Assembly: GCF_028649475.1 (NCBI RefSeq)
Contig: NZ_JAQSIP010000002.1
Coordinates: forward strand, 496,001 to 560,000
Length of the DNA: 64,000 bases
Direction of reading: 5' to 3'
From: Curvibacter cyanobacteriorum
GTDB lineage: Bacteria > Pseudomonadota > Gammaproteobacteria > Burkholderiales > Burkholderiaceae_C
In this document: positions 7,828-16,402 of the stretch, one piece after another
Layout of the letters: each line of letters opens with the position of its first letter
Position numbering within the stretch: position 1 is the first letter of the stretch
Position numbers and translations under genes: made by a program
The notes under the pieces: generated by a model
The model's input: only the letters and a program-made list of their open reading frames with translations
Database searches by the model: none
Told to the model about the DNA's origin: nothing

Positions 7828-10176
7828 ATGCGCCCTCATTTCCCTCGCCCTTGCTCCACCCGCGTGTCTGCTCTCCGGTGGTTCCCGCTCAGTGCCGTGG
7901 CCCTGGCGCTGCTGGCTTGCGGTGGCGGTGACGGCCCCTCGATCCCGGACAGTGTGCAGCCTTTGGTGGCCAGCACCACAACCACCTTGACGCTGGCGGC
8001 GGAGGACCTTTCTGAAGAAGCGGGCGCCCTGTTGGCGCAGCCGGCCTTTCACCTGGCCCCGGTGCTGCTGAATACCCCAGACGACCGTGATGCGGGTGGT
8101 TACAGCCTGTCGGCCAACATGGTGCCCCGCCAGCAGGCGGTGCCTGCCGAGTTGTCCGACTTGTCGACACGTCAACTGACCTTGCAAGGGTTGGAAACCG
8201 CCAAGCGCCAGGCGCTGCCGGCGGACGTCACCCGCGCCGGCACGGCCGTCAGCACCTACACGCCGGCCCAGATCCGGGCTGCTTACGGCCTGCCCGCCTT
8301 GCCCACCCCGGGGGCCACCCTGACGGCGGCCCAGGCGGCTCAGTACGGCGCCGGCCAGACGATCTACATCGTGGACGCCAAGCACAACCCGAACGTCGCG
8401 GCCGAGCTGAATGCCTTCAACCAGAAGTTCGGTCTGCCCACCTGCAGCACCAAGGCGATTGCGGTCACGGCCAGCCTGCCGCTGCCGGCCGCGTCGGCCA
8501 CGGGCTGCGAGTTGTCGGTGGTCTACAACACGGCCGCAGGCGGCATGACCGCCACCGCCCCCGCGTATGACGCGGGCTGGGCGACCGAGATTGCGCTGGA
8601 CGTGCAATGGGCCCATGCCCTGGCCCCGTTGGCCCGCATCGTGGTGATCGAGTCCGTTGACGCCAGCCTGACCCAGCTGCTCGGGGGCATCAAGCTGGCC
8701 AACGCCATGGGCCCGGGCATTGTGTCGATGAGCTTTGGTGCCAATGAGGGCAATTGGTCCGCATCGGTGGAGGCCACCTTCACCCATCCCAAGATGAGCT
8801 ACCTGGCCGCCGCCGGGGACTCGGGCACGGCCGTGCTGTGGCCCGCGGTGTCGCCCAATGTGTTGGCGGTGGGGGGCACCAGCCTCAGCTACAGCGGCAC
8901 CGGGGCCCGCTCGGAGGTCACCTGGTCGGGCACGGGCGGGGGCACCAGCCGATACACCGCCAAGCCGGCCTACCAAACGACGGCGGTGCCGGGGCTGGGC
9001 AATGTGGCACGCCGCACCGGCCCCGATGTGGCCATGAACGCCGACCCCAGCACGGGCCAGTACGTGGCCGTGATGACGCCGGGCAGCAGCGCCGTGAGCT
9101 GGGTCAGCGCGGGCGGCACCAGCTTGTCCACGCCCCAGTGGGCCGGTTTGCTGGCGGTGGCCAATGCGCAGCGGGCCCAGAGCGCCAAAGCCCCGCTGGG
9201 GGGCCCGCACTCGGTGCTGTACGGGCAGATCTCGACCGTGCCGGGCAATTACGCTGGCGCGTTCGCCGACATCACCAAGGGCAGCAACGGCAGTTGCAGC
9301 ACCTGCACGGCGCGGGTCGGTTTTGACCCCATGACGGGCCTGGGCACGCCCAACGGCAGCAACCTGCTGGCGCAGTTGTCGGGGGCTGCGGTGCCGGCCG
9401 TGGCACCGGTGGTGACCGCCGCCAGCATCAAGGGGGTGAGTGGCACCGCGCTGAGCTTCACGGCCTCGGTGACGGCCTCCAACCCGGTGACCTACAGCCT
9501 GTCGGGATCCCCCGCGGGCATGGCCATCAGCAGTGCAGGTGTGGTGACCTGGGCCAGTCCCCAGGTCGGCACCTACAACGTGACCGTGACCGCCAAGGAC
9601 ACCGCCAATGGCCTCAGCGGCCAGGGCCTCTACACCGTGACCATCGCGGCACCGACCCCGCCCACCGTGGGGGGCGTGACCATCACCGGTCAGCCAGGGG
9701 TGGCCTTGTCCTTCAACGTGAACTACAGCGCCGCCAACCCGGTGACCTACAGCCTGACCGGGGCGCCGGCGGGCATGACCATCAACAGCGCGGGCACGGT
9801 CAGTTGGCCCAGCCCGGTGCTGGGCAGCTACAACGTCACCGTGACCGTCAAGGACAGCAAGACCGGCTTGACGGGGCAGGGTGTTTATGTCGTCAAGATC
9901 GCCAAGAACGGCCCGGTGATCACTGCCGCCGCGATGACGGGCGTGGCGGGCAAAGCGCTGCGAGGCACCATCACCATCGCTGACCCGGGGGCCAGCTGGA
10001 TCTCGGTCTCGATCTCGGGGGTGCCGCTGGGCATGGGCTTCTCGATGAGCGGCCTGATCATCACGGCCAATTGGCCCAGCCCGGTGACCGGCAACTACTC
10101 CCTCAAGGTGACGGTGGTCGACAACCGGGGCCTGACGGCCACCCAGTCGATCCCGGTGACGATCACCGCCAAGTGA
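7828..10176 (+). CDS. Secreted lipoprotein S53 (sedolisin/pseudomonalisin) serine-carboxyl protease with three Ig-like repeats
   Basis: A 782-residue protein starting at the ATG with a GGAG site (7817-7820). The N terminus is a lipoprotein signal: hydrophobic SAVALALLAC with the lipobox Cys at about residue 31, then GGGDG. The S53 domain begins near AQIRAAYGLPALP. Catalytic residues fit sedolisins: Glu254 and Asp258 in TEIALD, Asp331 in AAAGDSG and Ser432 in GGTSLSTPQWAG; a calcium-site segment FADITKGSNG and GFDPMTGLGTPNG follow. The region before the domain is only about 110 residues after the lipobox and does not look like a full Pro_kumamolisin prodomain. The C terminus holds three ~80-residue cadherin/Ig-like repeats (SNPVTYSLSGSPAGM; ANPVTYSLTGAPAGM; a third, more diverged). 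It is governed by the c-di-GMP riboswitch upstream and is a single-gene unit. Confidence 0.9.
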   Translation: MRPHFPRPCSTRVSALRWFPLSAVALALLACGGGDGPSIPDSVQPLVASTTTTLTLAAEDLSEEAGALLAQPAFHLAPVLLNTPDDRDAGGYSLSANMVPRQQAVPAELSDLSTRQLTLQGLETAKRQALPADVTRAGTAVSTYTPAQIRAAYGLPALPTPGATLTAAQAAQYGAGQTIYIVDAKHNPNVAAELNAFNQKFGLPTCSTKAIAVTASLPLPAASATGCELSVVYNTAAGGMTATAPAYDAGWATEIALDVQWAHALAPLARIVVIESVDASLTQLLGGIKLANAMGPGIVSMSFGANEGNWSASVEATFTHPKMSYLAAAGDSGTAVLWPAVSPNVLAVGGTSLSYSGTGARSEVTWSGTGGGTSRYTAKPAYQTTAVPGLGNVARRTGPDVAMNADPSTGQYVAVMTPGSSAVSWVSAGGTSLSTPQWAGLLAVANAQRAQSAKAPLGGPHSVLYGQISTVPGNYAGAFADITKGSNGSCSTCTARVGFDPMTGLGTPNGSNLLAQLSGAAVPAVAPVVTAASIKGVSGTALSFTASVTASNPVTYSLSGSPAGMAISSAGVVTWASPQVGTYNVTVTAKDTANGLSGQGLYTVTIAAPTPPTVGGVTITGQPGVALSFNVNYSAANPVTYSLTGAPAGMTINSAGTVSWPSPVLGSYNVTVTVKDSKTGLTGQGVYVVKIAKNGPVITAAAMTGVAGKALRGTITIADPGASWISVSISGVPLGMGFSMSGLIITANWPSPVTGNYSLKVTVVDNRGLTATQSIPVTITAK

Positions 10177-10240
10177 GCAGCGCCCCGACGGGCCCGGCGC
10201 CATCGCGCGGGGCCCGTGGCAGCGGTTGGTGATGGATGCC

Positions 10241-10265
10241 AAGGCCCTACGGGGCCTTTGCTTTT
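10241..10265 (+). terminator. Terminator after the S53 protease gene
   Basis: AAGGCCC (10241-10247) pairs with GGGCCTT (10252-10258) around a four-base loop and is followed by TGCTTTT. It lies 64 bases after the protease stop. Confidence 0.72.
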
Positions 10266-10350
10266 GGGGCCGCGGTCCACTGCCCCGGCGCCCGGCGTGA
10301 CAAAGGCCTGCGCGGCACTGGCCTTGCAAGCGTTGAAGCCGTGCGAAGCC

Positions 10351-11064
10351 TCAAACCCCCAGGTATTGGTCGAGCAGGCCGGGTTCGTTGCGCAGGCGTT
10401 CGGAGCTGCCCTCGAACGCCACCTGGCCTTTGACCAGGATGACGTTGCGGTTGCTGATCTGGGTGACGTGCTTCCAGTTCTTGTCGACGATCACGCTGCT
10501 GATGCCACTTTCGCGGATCAGGCCGCAGATGCGCCAGATCTCGCGTGCGATCAGTGGTGCCAGGCCTTCGGTGGCCTCGTCGAGGATCAGCACGTCGGGG
10601 TTGGTCATCAGGGCGCGGCCGATGGTCAGCATCTGTTGTTCGCCCCCCGACAGTTGCTGGCCGCCGTGGTCCAGCCGCTCCTGCAGCCGCGGGAAGGTGT
10701 CGAGCACGCGCTGGTACGTCCAGTCGCGCTGGCCGCGGGTTCCGGCCCGCGCTGCCATCTGCAGGTTTTCGCGCACGCTGAGGTTGCCAAAAATGCCCCG
10801 ACCTTCGGGCACGTAAGCGATGCCCAGGCGCGCCACTTCGTAGGTGCTGCGACCGTTCATGGGGCGGCCGCAAATGTGGACCTGACCACTGCGTGGGGGC
10901 ACCAGGCCCATGATGCTTTTGAGCAAGGTGCTCTTGCCCATGCCGTTGCGGCCCATCAGGCCGATGGTCTCGCCGCGCGCCACCTGAAAACTCAGGTCGC
11001 GCAGGATGTGGCTGGCGCCGTAGTAGGTGTTCAGGCCCTGGGCCTGGATCAGCAGTTCGCTCAT
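10351..11064 (-). CDS. LIV-type ABC transporter ATP-binding protein (LivF-like)
   Basis: A 237-residue ATPase with Walker A GRNGMGKST (about residue 38), Q-loop region, signature LSGGEQQML, Walker B VLILDEATEGLAP and the switch region. The EATEGLAP wording is typical of LivF, the second ATPase of branched-chain amino-acid type (HAAT) importers. It energises uptake with the LivG-like partner, whose stop codon overlaps its start by 4 bp. It is the last gene of the minus-strand ABC operon. Substrate is unknown: family members also carry amides, urea, benzoates and other aromatic acids, and pobA nearby makes an aromatic substrate plausible. Confidence 0.93.
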   Translation of the reverse strand: MSELLIQAQGLNTYYGASHILRDLSFQVARGETIGLMGRNGMGKSTLLKSIMGLVPPRSGQVHICGRPMNGRSTYEVARLGIAYVPEGRGIFGNLSVRENLQMAARAGTRGQRDWTYQRVLDTFPRLQERLDHGGQQLSGGEQQMLTIGRALMTNPDVLILDEATEGLAPLIAREIWRICGLIRESGISSVIVDKNWKHVTQISNRNVILVKGQVAFEGSSERLRNEPGLLDQYLGV

Positions 11065-11828
11065 TCTTCGTCCGCTCCAAGGTAGGCCGATTGCACTTGC
11101 GGGTCGGCGCGCACTTCGGCCGGCGTGCCGGTGGCGATGCGCGTGCCATTGACCATCACGGTCAGGCGGTCGGCCAGGGTGAAGACAGCGTCCATGTCGT
11201 GTTCGACCAGCATCATCGCGTGGCCGGGCTTGAGGCGCAGCAGCAGCTCGACGATACGTTCGGCTTCGGCCACCCCCATGCCCGCCAGCGGCTCATCGAG
11301 CAGCAGCACCTGGGGTTCGGTGGCCAGGGTCATGGCGATCTCCAGCTGGCGCTGCTCGCCGTGGCTGGCCGCACCGGCCACGGCATGGCGGCGCTTTTGC
11401 AGACCCGCCAGCTCCAGGGCGCGTTCGGCGCGCTCGTTGACCACCGCCACCGAATCGGCCCGGCGCAACCAGCGCCAGGCCTGGGGCGTGCGGGACTGGG
11501 CGGCCAGGTGCACGTTCTCCCACACGGTCAGGGGTGCGAAGATGTTGGTCTTCTGGTAGCTGCGGCCCAGGCCCTGGCGCGAGCAGCGCTCGGGCGACCA
11601 GCCGGTGATGTCCTGGCCACCCAGGGTGATGCGGCCTTCGCTGGGGGGCAGGTCGCCGGACAGCAGGTTGGTCAGCGTGGACTTGCCGGCCCCGTTGGGG
11701 CCAATCACCGCGTGGATGCGGTTGCGCCACAGGTCCAGGTCGATCTGGTTGACGGCGGCCAAGCCGCCAAAGCGGCGCGTCAGGCCGCACGCGCTCATCA
11801 GCACTTCGGCGTCGCGGTTCTCAGTCAT
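11061..11828 (-). CDS. LIV-type ABC transporter ATP-binding protein (LivG-like)
   Basis: A 255-residue ATPase with Walker A GPNGAGKST, the LivG-characteristic GLGRSYQKTNIF block, a degenerate signature ASHGEQRQLEIAM (normal for LivG, where the first Ser-Gly of LSGGQ is replaced), Walker B VLLLDEPLAGM and the H-loop in LVEHDMDAVF. It pairs with the LivF-like ATPase below a two-permease core. The start overlaps the permease gene upstream by 8 bp and the stop overlaps the LivF-like start by 4 bp, so translation is coupled through the operon. Confidence 0.93.
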   Translation of the reverse strand: MTENRDAEVLMSACGLTRRFGGLAAVNQIDLDLWRNRIHAVIGPNGAGKSTLTNLLSGDLPPSEGRITLGGQDITGWSPERCSRQGLGRSYQKTNIFAPLTVWENVHLAAQSRTPQAWRWLRRADSVAVVNERAERALELAGLQKRRHAVAGAASHGEQRQLEIAMTLATEPQVLLLDEPLAGMGVAEAERIVELLLRLKPGHAMMLVEHDMDAVFTLADRLTVMVNGTRIATGTPAEVRADPQVQSAYLGADEE

Positions 11829-12849
11829 GGGGCTTCTCCGACGGGGTCTTGCTCAGGCGTTGGTTCAGGCTTTGCACGAGGCCCAGCAGGCCGCGCGGCG
11901 CAAACACCACCAAGGCCACGATGAACAGGCCCATCCACAGCTGCCAGTGTTTGCCCATCTTGAACTGGCCGAGGGTCGGCAGGTCCTTGAACAGGTCGAG
12001 CAGGGTCTCGAAAGCGAAGGCCCCGACCACGGCGCCGGCAAAGTTGCCCATGCCACCCAGGATGACCATCATGATGGCGTGGGCGCTGAGGTGGAAGCCC
12101 ATCAGCTCGGGGTTCACATAACCGCTTTGCGCACCCCACAGGTAGCCCGCCAGCCCCGCCAGCGCGCCGGCCAAAGTGAAGGCAGCGAGCTTGTAGCCGA
12201 AGGTGCCGAAACCCATCGCCCGCATGCGGTGTTCATTGATGCGGATGCCCGACAGCGCGCGGCCGAAAGGGCTCCACAGCAGGCGGCGCAGGAAGACGTA
12301 CACCGCCAGCATCAGCACCAGGGTGAAGTAGTAGAAGGTCTGCTTCTTCTCGAGGTCGAAGGGCAGCCAGCTGCCCAGGGCCGCGTCGGGCTTGAAATTG
12401 ATGTACAGGCCGTCCGAGCCCCCCAGGGCCTTGTTGTCAAAGAACACATAGAACACCATCTGCGCGAAGGCCATGGTGACCATGATGAAGTAGATGCCGT
12501 GGGTGCGCACCACGAAAAAGCCGATCACCAGCGCCGCCAAAGCCGATACGCCCACGGCGGCTGGCAGGGTCCACCACAGGCTGACGGGTTCGCCTGCGGG
12601 GGTCAGGAAGGCCAGTGCATAACCGGCCAGCCCAAAGTAGGCTGCATGGCCCAGGCTGACCAGGCCGGTCACGCCTTGCAGCAGGTCCAGGCTCATCGCA
12701 AAGATGGCCAGGATCATCATGCGGGCGACCATTTGCACGTAGAAGTCGGTGCCCACGCTGGGGAAGGCAGCCAGCGCCACAACCGCCAGCCCGAGGGTGA
12801 TTTGCAGGCCGCGTGGCAGGGTTTCAAGATTCGCTCGGGGGGCAGACAT
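11821..12849 (-). CDS. LIV-type ABC transporter permease (LivM-like)
   Basis: A 342-residue inner-membrane permease with about nine hydrophobic segments and the LivM landmarks LDLLQGVTGLVSLGHAAYFGLGAY-like block near residue 50, the GxRIRENE-like cytoplasmic loop read here as LSGIRINEHRMRAMG (contact to the ATPases), and the GGMGNFAGAVVGA motif. The ATG at 12849 is preferred to the in-frame TTG two codons earlier because it has a GGAG site 8 bases upstream. It forms the translocation pore with the LivH-like permease 87 bases upstream in the transcript. Confidence 0.92.
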   Translation of the reverse strand: MSAPRANLETLPRGLQITLGLAVVALAAFPSVGTDFYVQMVARMMILAIFAMSLDLLQGVTGLVSLGHAAYFGLAGYALAFLTPAGEPVSLWWTLPAAVGVSALAALVIGFFVVRTHGIYFIMVTMAFAQMVFYVFFDNKALGGSDGLYINFKPDAALGSWLPFDLEKKQTFYYFTLVLMLAVYVFLRRLLWSPFGRALSGIRINEHRMRAMGFGTFGYKLAAFTLAGALAGLAGYLWGAQSGYVNPELMGFHLSAHAIMMVILGGMGNFAGAVVGAFAFETLLDLFKDLPTLGQFKMGKHWQLWMGLFIVALVVFAPRGLLGLVQSLNQRLSKTPSEKPHD

Positions 12850-12936
12850 GGGCAAGACTCCGGGCCGGTGAACCGACAGAACAGACAGGGGCAGGGCGCA
12901 GGTGCGCGGGGATCAGGCAGAGGGGGCAGCGCGGGC

Positions 12937-13800
12937 TCATTGCTTGAACAGCCCTTCCGGTTTCCACAGCAGCACGGCCGCCATCAACATGTAGACCAGC
13001 ATCCCCGAGGCTTGCGGCAGCAGCACCTTGCCAAAGGTGTCGACCAGGCCCACCAGCAAGGCCGAGATCAGGGCACCGCGCACCGAGCCGATGCCGCCGA
13101 TGACCACCACCACAAAGCACATGATCAGCACCTGCGAACCCATGTTGGGGTAGACGCTGGCAATCGGTGCGGCGATCATGCCGGCCACCGACGCCAAGCC
13201 CACGCCGAGCGCGAACACGGTGGCGTGGATCAGCTTGATGTTGATGCCCAGCGATTCGGCCATGTCGCGGTTGAAGGCCCCGGCGCGGATCTTCATGCCC
13301 AGGCGGGTGCGCGAGATCAGCAGGTACAGGCCACCGGCCAGCAGCAGGCACAGGCCCGACATGAACAGGCGGTAGCCCGGGTAAGACAGGGTGTCGGTCA
13401 GCGGGATCGACCAGTCCAGGGCAGGCGGCACATTGACACCGTGCACGTCATCGCCCCACAGCAGCGAGCGCACCTCCTCGAACACATAGATCAAACCAAA
13501 GGTCAGCAGCACCTGGTCCAGGTGGTCGCGGTGGTAGAAGTGCCGGAACAGCAACCACTCGAGTGCCAGCCCCAGCAGCACCGACAGCACCGCCCCGACC
13601 ACGATCGCCAGGGCCAGGCTGTTGAGCTGGGTGCTGAGCGACCAGGCCAGGTAGGCACCCAGCATGTAGAAGCTGCCATGCGCCAGGTTGACCACGCCCA
13701 TGATGCCGAAGATCAGCGTCAGGCCGGCCGCCAGCATGAACAGCAGCAGTCCGTACTGCAGGCTGTTGAGCAACTGGATTAAGAAATTGGCAAGGTCCAT
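12937..13800 (-). CDS. LIV-type ABC transporter permease (LivH-like)
   Basis: A 287-residue membrane protein of the LivH class: opening FLIQLLNSLQYGLLLFMLAA, the GVVNLAHGSFYMLGAY motif, an SRTRLGMKIRAGAFNRDMAES loop that contacts the ATPase, and VVVIGGIGSVRGALISALL near the C terminus. Together with the LivM-like protein it makes the membrane channel. It is second in the operon after the binding-protein gene, from which it is separated by about 200 bp of very GC-rich sequence containing a run of nine G residues; no terminator is visible there. Confidence 0.92.
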   Translation of the reverse strand: MDLANFLIQLLNSLQYGLLLFMLAAGLTLIFGIMGVVNLAHGSFYMLGAYLAWSLSTQLNSLALAIVVGAVLSVLLGLALEWLLFRHFYHRDHLDQVLLTFGLIYVFEEVRSLLWGDDVHGVNVPPALDWSIPLTDTLSYPGYRLFMSGLCLLLAGGLYLLISRTRLGMKIRAGAFNRDMAESLGINIKLIHATVFALGVGLASVAGMIAAPIASVYPNMGSQVLIMCFVVVVIGGIGSVRGALISALLVGLVDTFGKVLLPQASGMLVYMLMAAVLLWKPEGLFKQ

Positions 13801-14003
13801 GGTGGTTCAGGGCAGGGGTTGGCCGTGCAAAGGGGGGGGGCCCCGGGGCGGGCAATCAAATCAAGGGGCAGGGGCTGAATGCTGGACGGCCCGCTTCCCA
13901 GCCCCGGCGGCAGTCACAGCGCGGGGCCGCTGTGTCGCCCCCTGGGGCGCGGCAAGCGGTGGGATGGGGTGAGGCCGTCCAGGCCGCCACAGCGGCCCGT
14001 GGA

Positions 14004-15194
14004 TCAGCTCAGGCGGCAGCCGGCGCCGCTGTCGGACAGGGCTTTGGCGGCCACGCCGATGACCTTGTTTTCGCCTTTCTCAACCACGCGCAGGTAGATG
14101 TCCTGCACCGGGTTGTGGGCCTTGCTCATGGTCCACTTGCCGCGCGGGCTGTCGATCACGGCGGCCTCCAGGGCCTTGTAGAGTGCGGGCTTGCTGCCGC
14201 TCAGGTCGCCCTTGACCGCGTTGGCGCCTTGCACCAGCAGCAGACCCGTGTCATAGCCCTGCACCGCGTACACGTCGGGCTGCATCTTGAAGGTCTTGGC
14301 GTAGTCGAGGCGGAACTGCTTGTTGCGCGGGGTGTCCAGCGAATCGCTGTAGTGCATGGTGGTGGTGATGCCTTCGGCCGCCGGGCCGGCGGCTTCGAGC
14401 ACGCCCTCGGTCAGGAAGCCCGAGCCATACAGGGGAATCTTGCCCTTGAGGCCGGCCGCAGCGTAGTCGCGGATGAACTTGGCAGCCCCGCCGCCGGCAA
14501 AGAAGCAGGCCACGGCATCGGGCTTGAGCGAGGCGATCTCGGTCAGCAGGGCCTGGAATTCAACGTTCGGGAAGGGCAGGCCCAGCTCTTTGATGATGGT
14601 GCCGCCGGCCTTGGTGTAGCTTTCTTTGAACCCTTCAAAGGCCTCGTCGCCCGCGGCGTACTTCCAGGTGATCCAGACGGTCTTCTTGTGGCCGGCCGCC
14701 ACCATTGCCTGGCCCAGCGCCAGGGTCGGCTGCGAGTTGCTGAAGCTGGTGCGGAACACATTGGGGGCACACAGCGCCCGGGTGGCCGCGTGCACACCGG
14801 CATTGGGGATCAGGCTCAGCACGCCGCTGTCACGAGCGACTTTCTGGATGCCCATCTGCACGCCCGAATGCACGGTGCCGATCAGCACGTCGACCTTGTC
14901 GCGTTGCACCAGTTTGTTGGCGTTCTCGATGCCTTTGGACGGATCGGATTCGTCGTCCACCTTGAAGTACTCGATCTCCCGCCCGCCGAGCTTGCCGCCT
15001 TGCTGTTCGATGGCCAGGCGGAAGCCGTTCTCGATCGCCACGCCCAACTGGGCAAAGGTGCCGGTGTACGGCAGCATGAACCCCACGCGAACCTTGCCCG
15101 TTTGGGCCAGCGCCTGGCTGGGCAGCCAGAGGCCGGTCGTGGCGGCCCCCATCAAGGCAGCGCTGTGGCTGAGAATCTGTCGGCGTGAGGTCAT
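14004..15194 (-). CDS. ABC transporter substrate-binding protein, LIV type, of the adjoining operon
   Basis: A 396-residue periplasmic protein. The start at 15194 has an AGGAG site; the leader MTSRRQILSHSAALMGAAT ends at an ALA cleavage site near residue 31 and its twin-Arg beginning hints at Tat export. The mature protein opens KVRVGFMLPYTGTFAQLG and carries GGREIEYFKVDDESDP and the inter-lobe motifs of Peripla_BP_6. It is the first transporter gene of a five-gene minus-strand set (binding protein, two permeases, two ATPases). Related proteins in Comamonadaceae are often annotated for aromatic acids or branched-chain amino acids; the ligand cannot be read from sequence. Confidence 0.92.
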   Translation of the reverse strand: MTSRRQILSHSAALMGAATTGLWLPSQALAQTGKVRVGFMLPYTGTFAQLGVAIENGFRLAIEQQGGKLGGREIEYFKVDDESDPSKGIENANKLVQRDKVDVLIGTVHSGVQMGIQKVARDSGVLSLIPNAGVHAATRALCAPNVFRTSFSNSQPTLALGQAMVAAGHKKTVWITWKYAAGDEAFEGFKESYTKAGGTIIKELGLPFPNVEFQALLTEIASLKPDAVACFFAGGGAAKFIRDYAAAGLKGKIPLYGSGFLTEGVLEAAGPAAEGITTTMHYSDSLDTPRNKQFRLDYAKTFKMQPDVYAVQGYDTGLLLVQGANAVKGDLSGSKPALYKALEAAVIDSPRGKWTMSKAHNPVQDIYLRVVEKGENKVIGVAAKALSDSGAGCRLS

Positions 15195-15284
15195 CTGAAG
15201 TCTCCTGTCTATTGGTTTAGGCTTAAAGCAATCTAACTGAATCGGTCGGTGCAACGCCCTCTGGCTTACCCGTACCACGGCCCC

Positions 15285-15743
15285 TCAGGAACAGGCCAGC
15301 GCCTGGGCCAGCCAGTCGCGGCACCAGGCCGTGGCAGGGCCTTCGGGGTCGATACCGCTGCTGGCGTCGTGGCGCCAAACGTCCCCCAGGCGCTGCGCAC
15401 CCAGGGCGCTCAGGCGCTCGTCAAAACGCTGACCGCCGAAGCAGAAGGTCTGGGCGTACTGGCTGTCCCCGAGCGCGATGACGCCATAGCGCAGGCCAGG
15501 CAGGGCCAGGCCCGGGGTGTTGAGGGCGTCATACAGGTCCTGGGCGTTGTCGGGCACATCACCCGTGCCGTAGGTGGAGGTGCAGATCAGGTAGAGCGCG
15601 TCGTCGTTGAACACGCTGCTGTCGAGGCCGTCCATCAGGGTGATGTCAATGGACTCGACCAGGTCGGCGCAGTCCATCTGAATGGCCTGGGCGACGTAGT
15701 CGGCCGTGCTGGTCATGGTGCCGACCAGGATCTTGAGCTTCAT
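15285..15743 (-). CDS. Flavodoxin-domain protein (MioC-like)
   Basis: A 152-residue, single-domain flavodoxin. The FMN phosphate loop GTMTSTADYVA follows the first strand (LKILVG, residues 3-8); the two isoalloxazine loops are TSTYGTGDVPDNA and ALGDSQYAQTFCFGG. The start ATG at 15743 is picked for its AGGAG site; the frame continues eight codons upstream without one. It would carry one or two electrons through FMN in the cytoplasm. It lies 90 bases upstream of the binding-protein gene on the same strand and may be co-transcribed with the ABC operon; no electron partner is adjacent. Confidence 0.88.
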   Translation of the reverse strand: MKLKILVGTMTSTADYVAQAIQMDCADLVESIDITLMDGLDSSVFNDDALYLICTSTYGTGDVPDNAQDLYDALNTPGLALPGLRYGVIALGDSQYAQTFCFGGQRFDERLSALGAQRLGDVWRHDASSGIDPEGPATAWCRDWLAQALACS

Positions 15744-16060
15744 GCCTTGTCTCCTATGGGGATGCAATAAAATGCTTCACACCTTGTTTGCAGGCAGTAT
15801 ATTGCAAACCCCTCGGACCGCAAGGCCCAATTCCGGCCCCCAGCCTCCTTGCAAACCCTGATAGGAGCCGCAGGTCAGGCCCCAGGCCAGGCGGTGCGGG
15901 CGGGCGGGCCGACGCAGCCCGGCCGCCGACGGTGACGCCCTCTCTGCCCCAGGCGTGGTTGATTTTTCCGCCCTGGGTACAGAATCCAGGGACGATGCGA
16001 TTGGATTCTTGACCCCAATCGCCAGAATCCCCTCCAAACTCGGGGTACAATGCAGGCTGT
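15744..16060. other. Intergenic region between flavodoxin and tRNA-Pro
   Basis: This gap contains the upstream region of the flavodoxin gene and the tRNA promoter, of which a TACAAT -10 element at 16046-16051 is clear; the matching -35 is weak. No convincing protein gene is present. Confidence 0.5.
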
Positions 16061-16137
16061 CGGAGCGTAGCGCAGCCTGGTAGCGCATCTGCTTTGGGAG
16101 CAGAGGGTCGCGAGTTCGAATCCCGCCGCTCCGACCA
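16061..16137 (+). tRNA. tRNA-Pro (anticodon TGG)
   Basis: A 77-nt cloverleaf: acceptor CGGAGCG pairs with CGCTCCG, the D loop contains AGCGCAGCCTGGTAGC, the anticodon loop is CTTTGGGAG with TGG, the T arm reads GTTCGAATC, and CCA is encoded at 16135-16137. It reads CCN proline codons. A strong terminator follows seven bases later, so it is a single-gene transcript. Confidence 0.97.
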
Positions 16138-16143
16138 CCATTC

Positions 16144-16184
16144 AAAACGGGTTTCAACGGTTTCGTTGAAACCCGTTTTTCTTT
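16144..16184 (+). terminator. Strong terminator of tRNA-Pro
   Basis: A perfect 16-bp stem, 16144-16159 against 16164-16179, closed by a GTTT loop; its right arm ends in a T-rich tail. The stem runs into the A/T tracts on both sides and could work in both directions. Confidence 0.93.
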
Positions 16185-16299
16185 GTCGCTCGCTTGGGCG
16201 ATGGGCTGGCCCTGCAAGTGCCGCGGGCGTCCCGCATCGGCGCTCCCGCTTCCGTCCTGCCTCCCTGCGACCGGCCCACCTCCCCATCGCACCCTGGCC

Positions 16300-16333
16300 A
16301 AAAAAAGCCCCGCCTGGCGAGGCCGGGCGGGGC
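16300..16333 (-). terminator. Terminator of the porin gene
   Basis: On the minus strand GCCCCGCC and GGCGGGGC (16307-16333) form a GC-rich hairpin followed by seven U residues (16306-16300). It is 70 bases beyond the porin stop. Confidence 0.88.
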
Positions 16334-16402
16334 AAGCAATGAAGGTTTACATCCCTGAGGGGCTCGTCTGGGCGTGGCAGCGCCCAGGCGAGCTGGCTGG
16401 CA

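Noticed and set aside
7810-10329. 839-codon minus-strand ORF over the S53 gene
   Set aside because: Arg/Gly/His-rich shadow; the plus strand has signal peptide, catalytic residues and repeats.
11605-13782. 725-codon plus-strand ORF over the ABC permeases
   Set aside because: Gln/His/Arg-rich shadow of livM/livH-like genes.
16061-16184. tRNA as an integration site
   Set aside because: No integrase, no repeated tRNA end and no codon-use change on either side.
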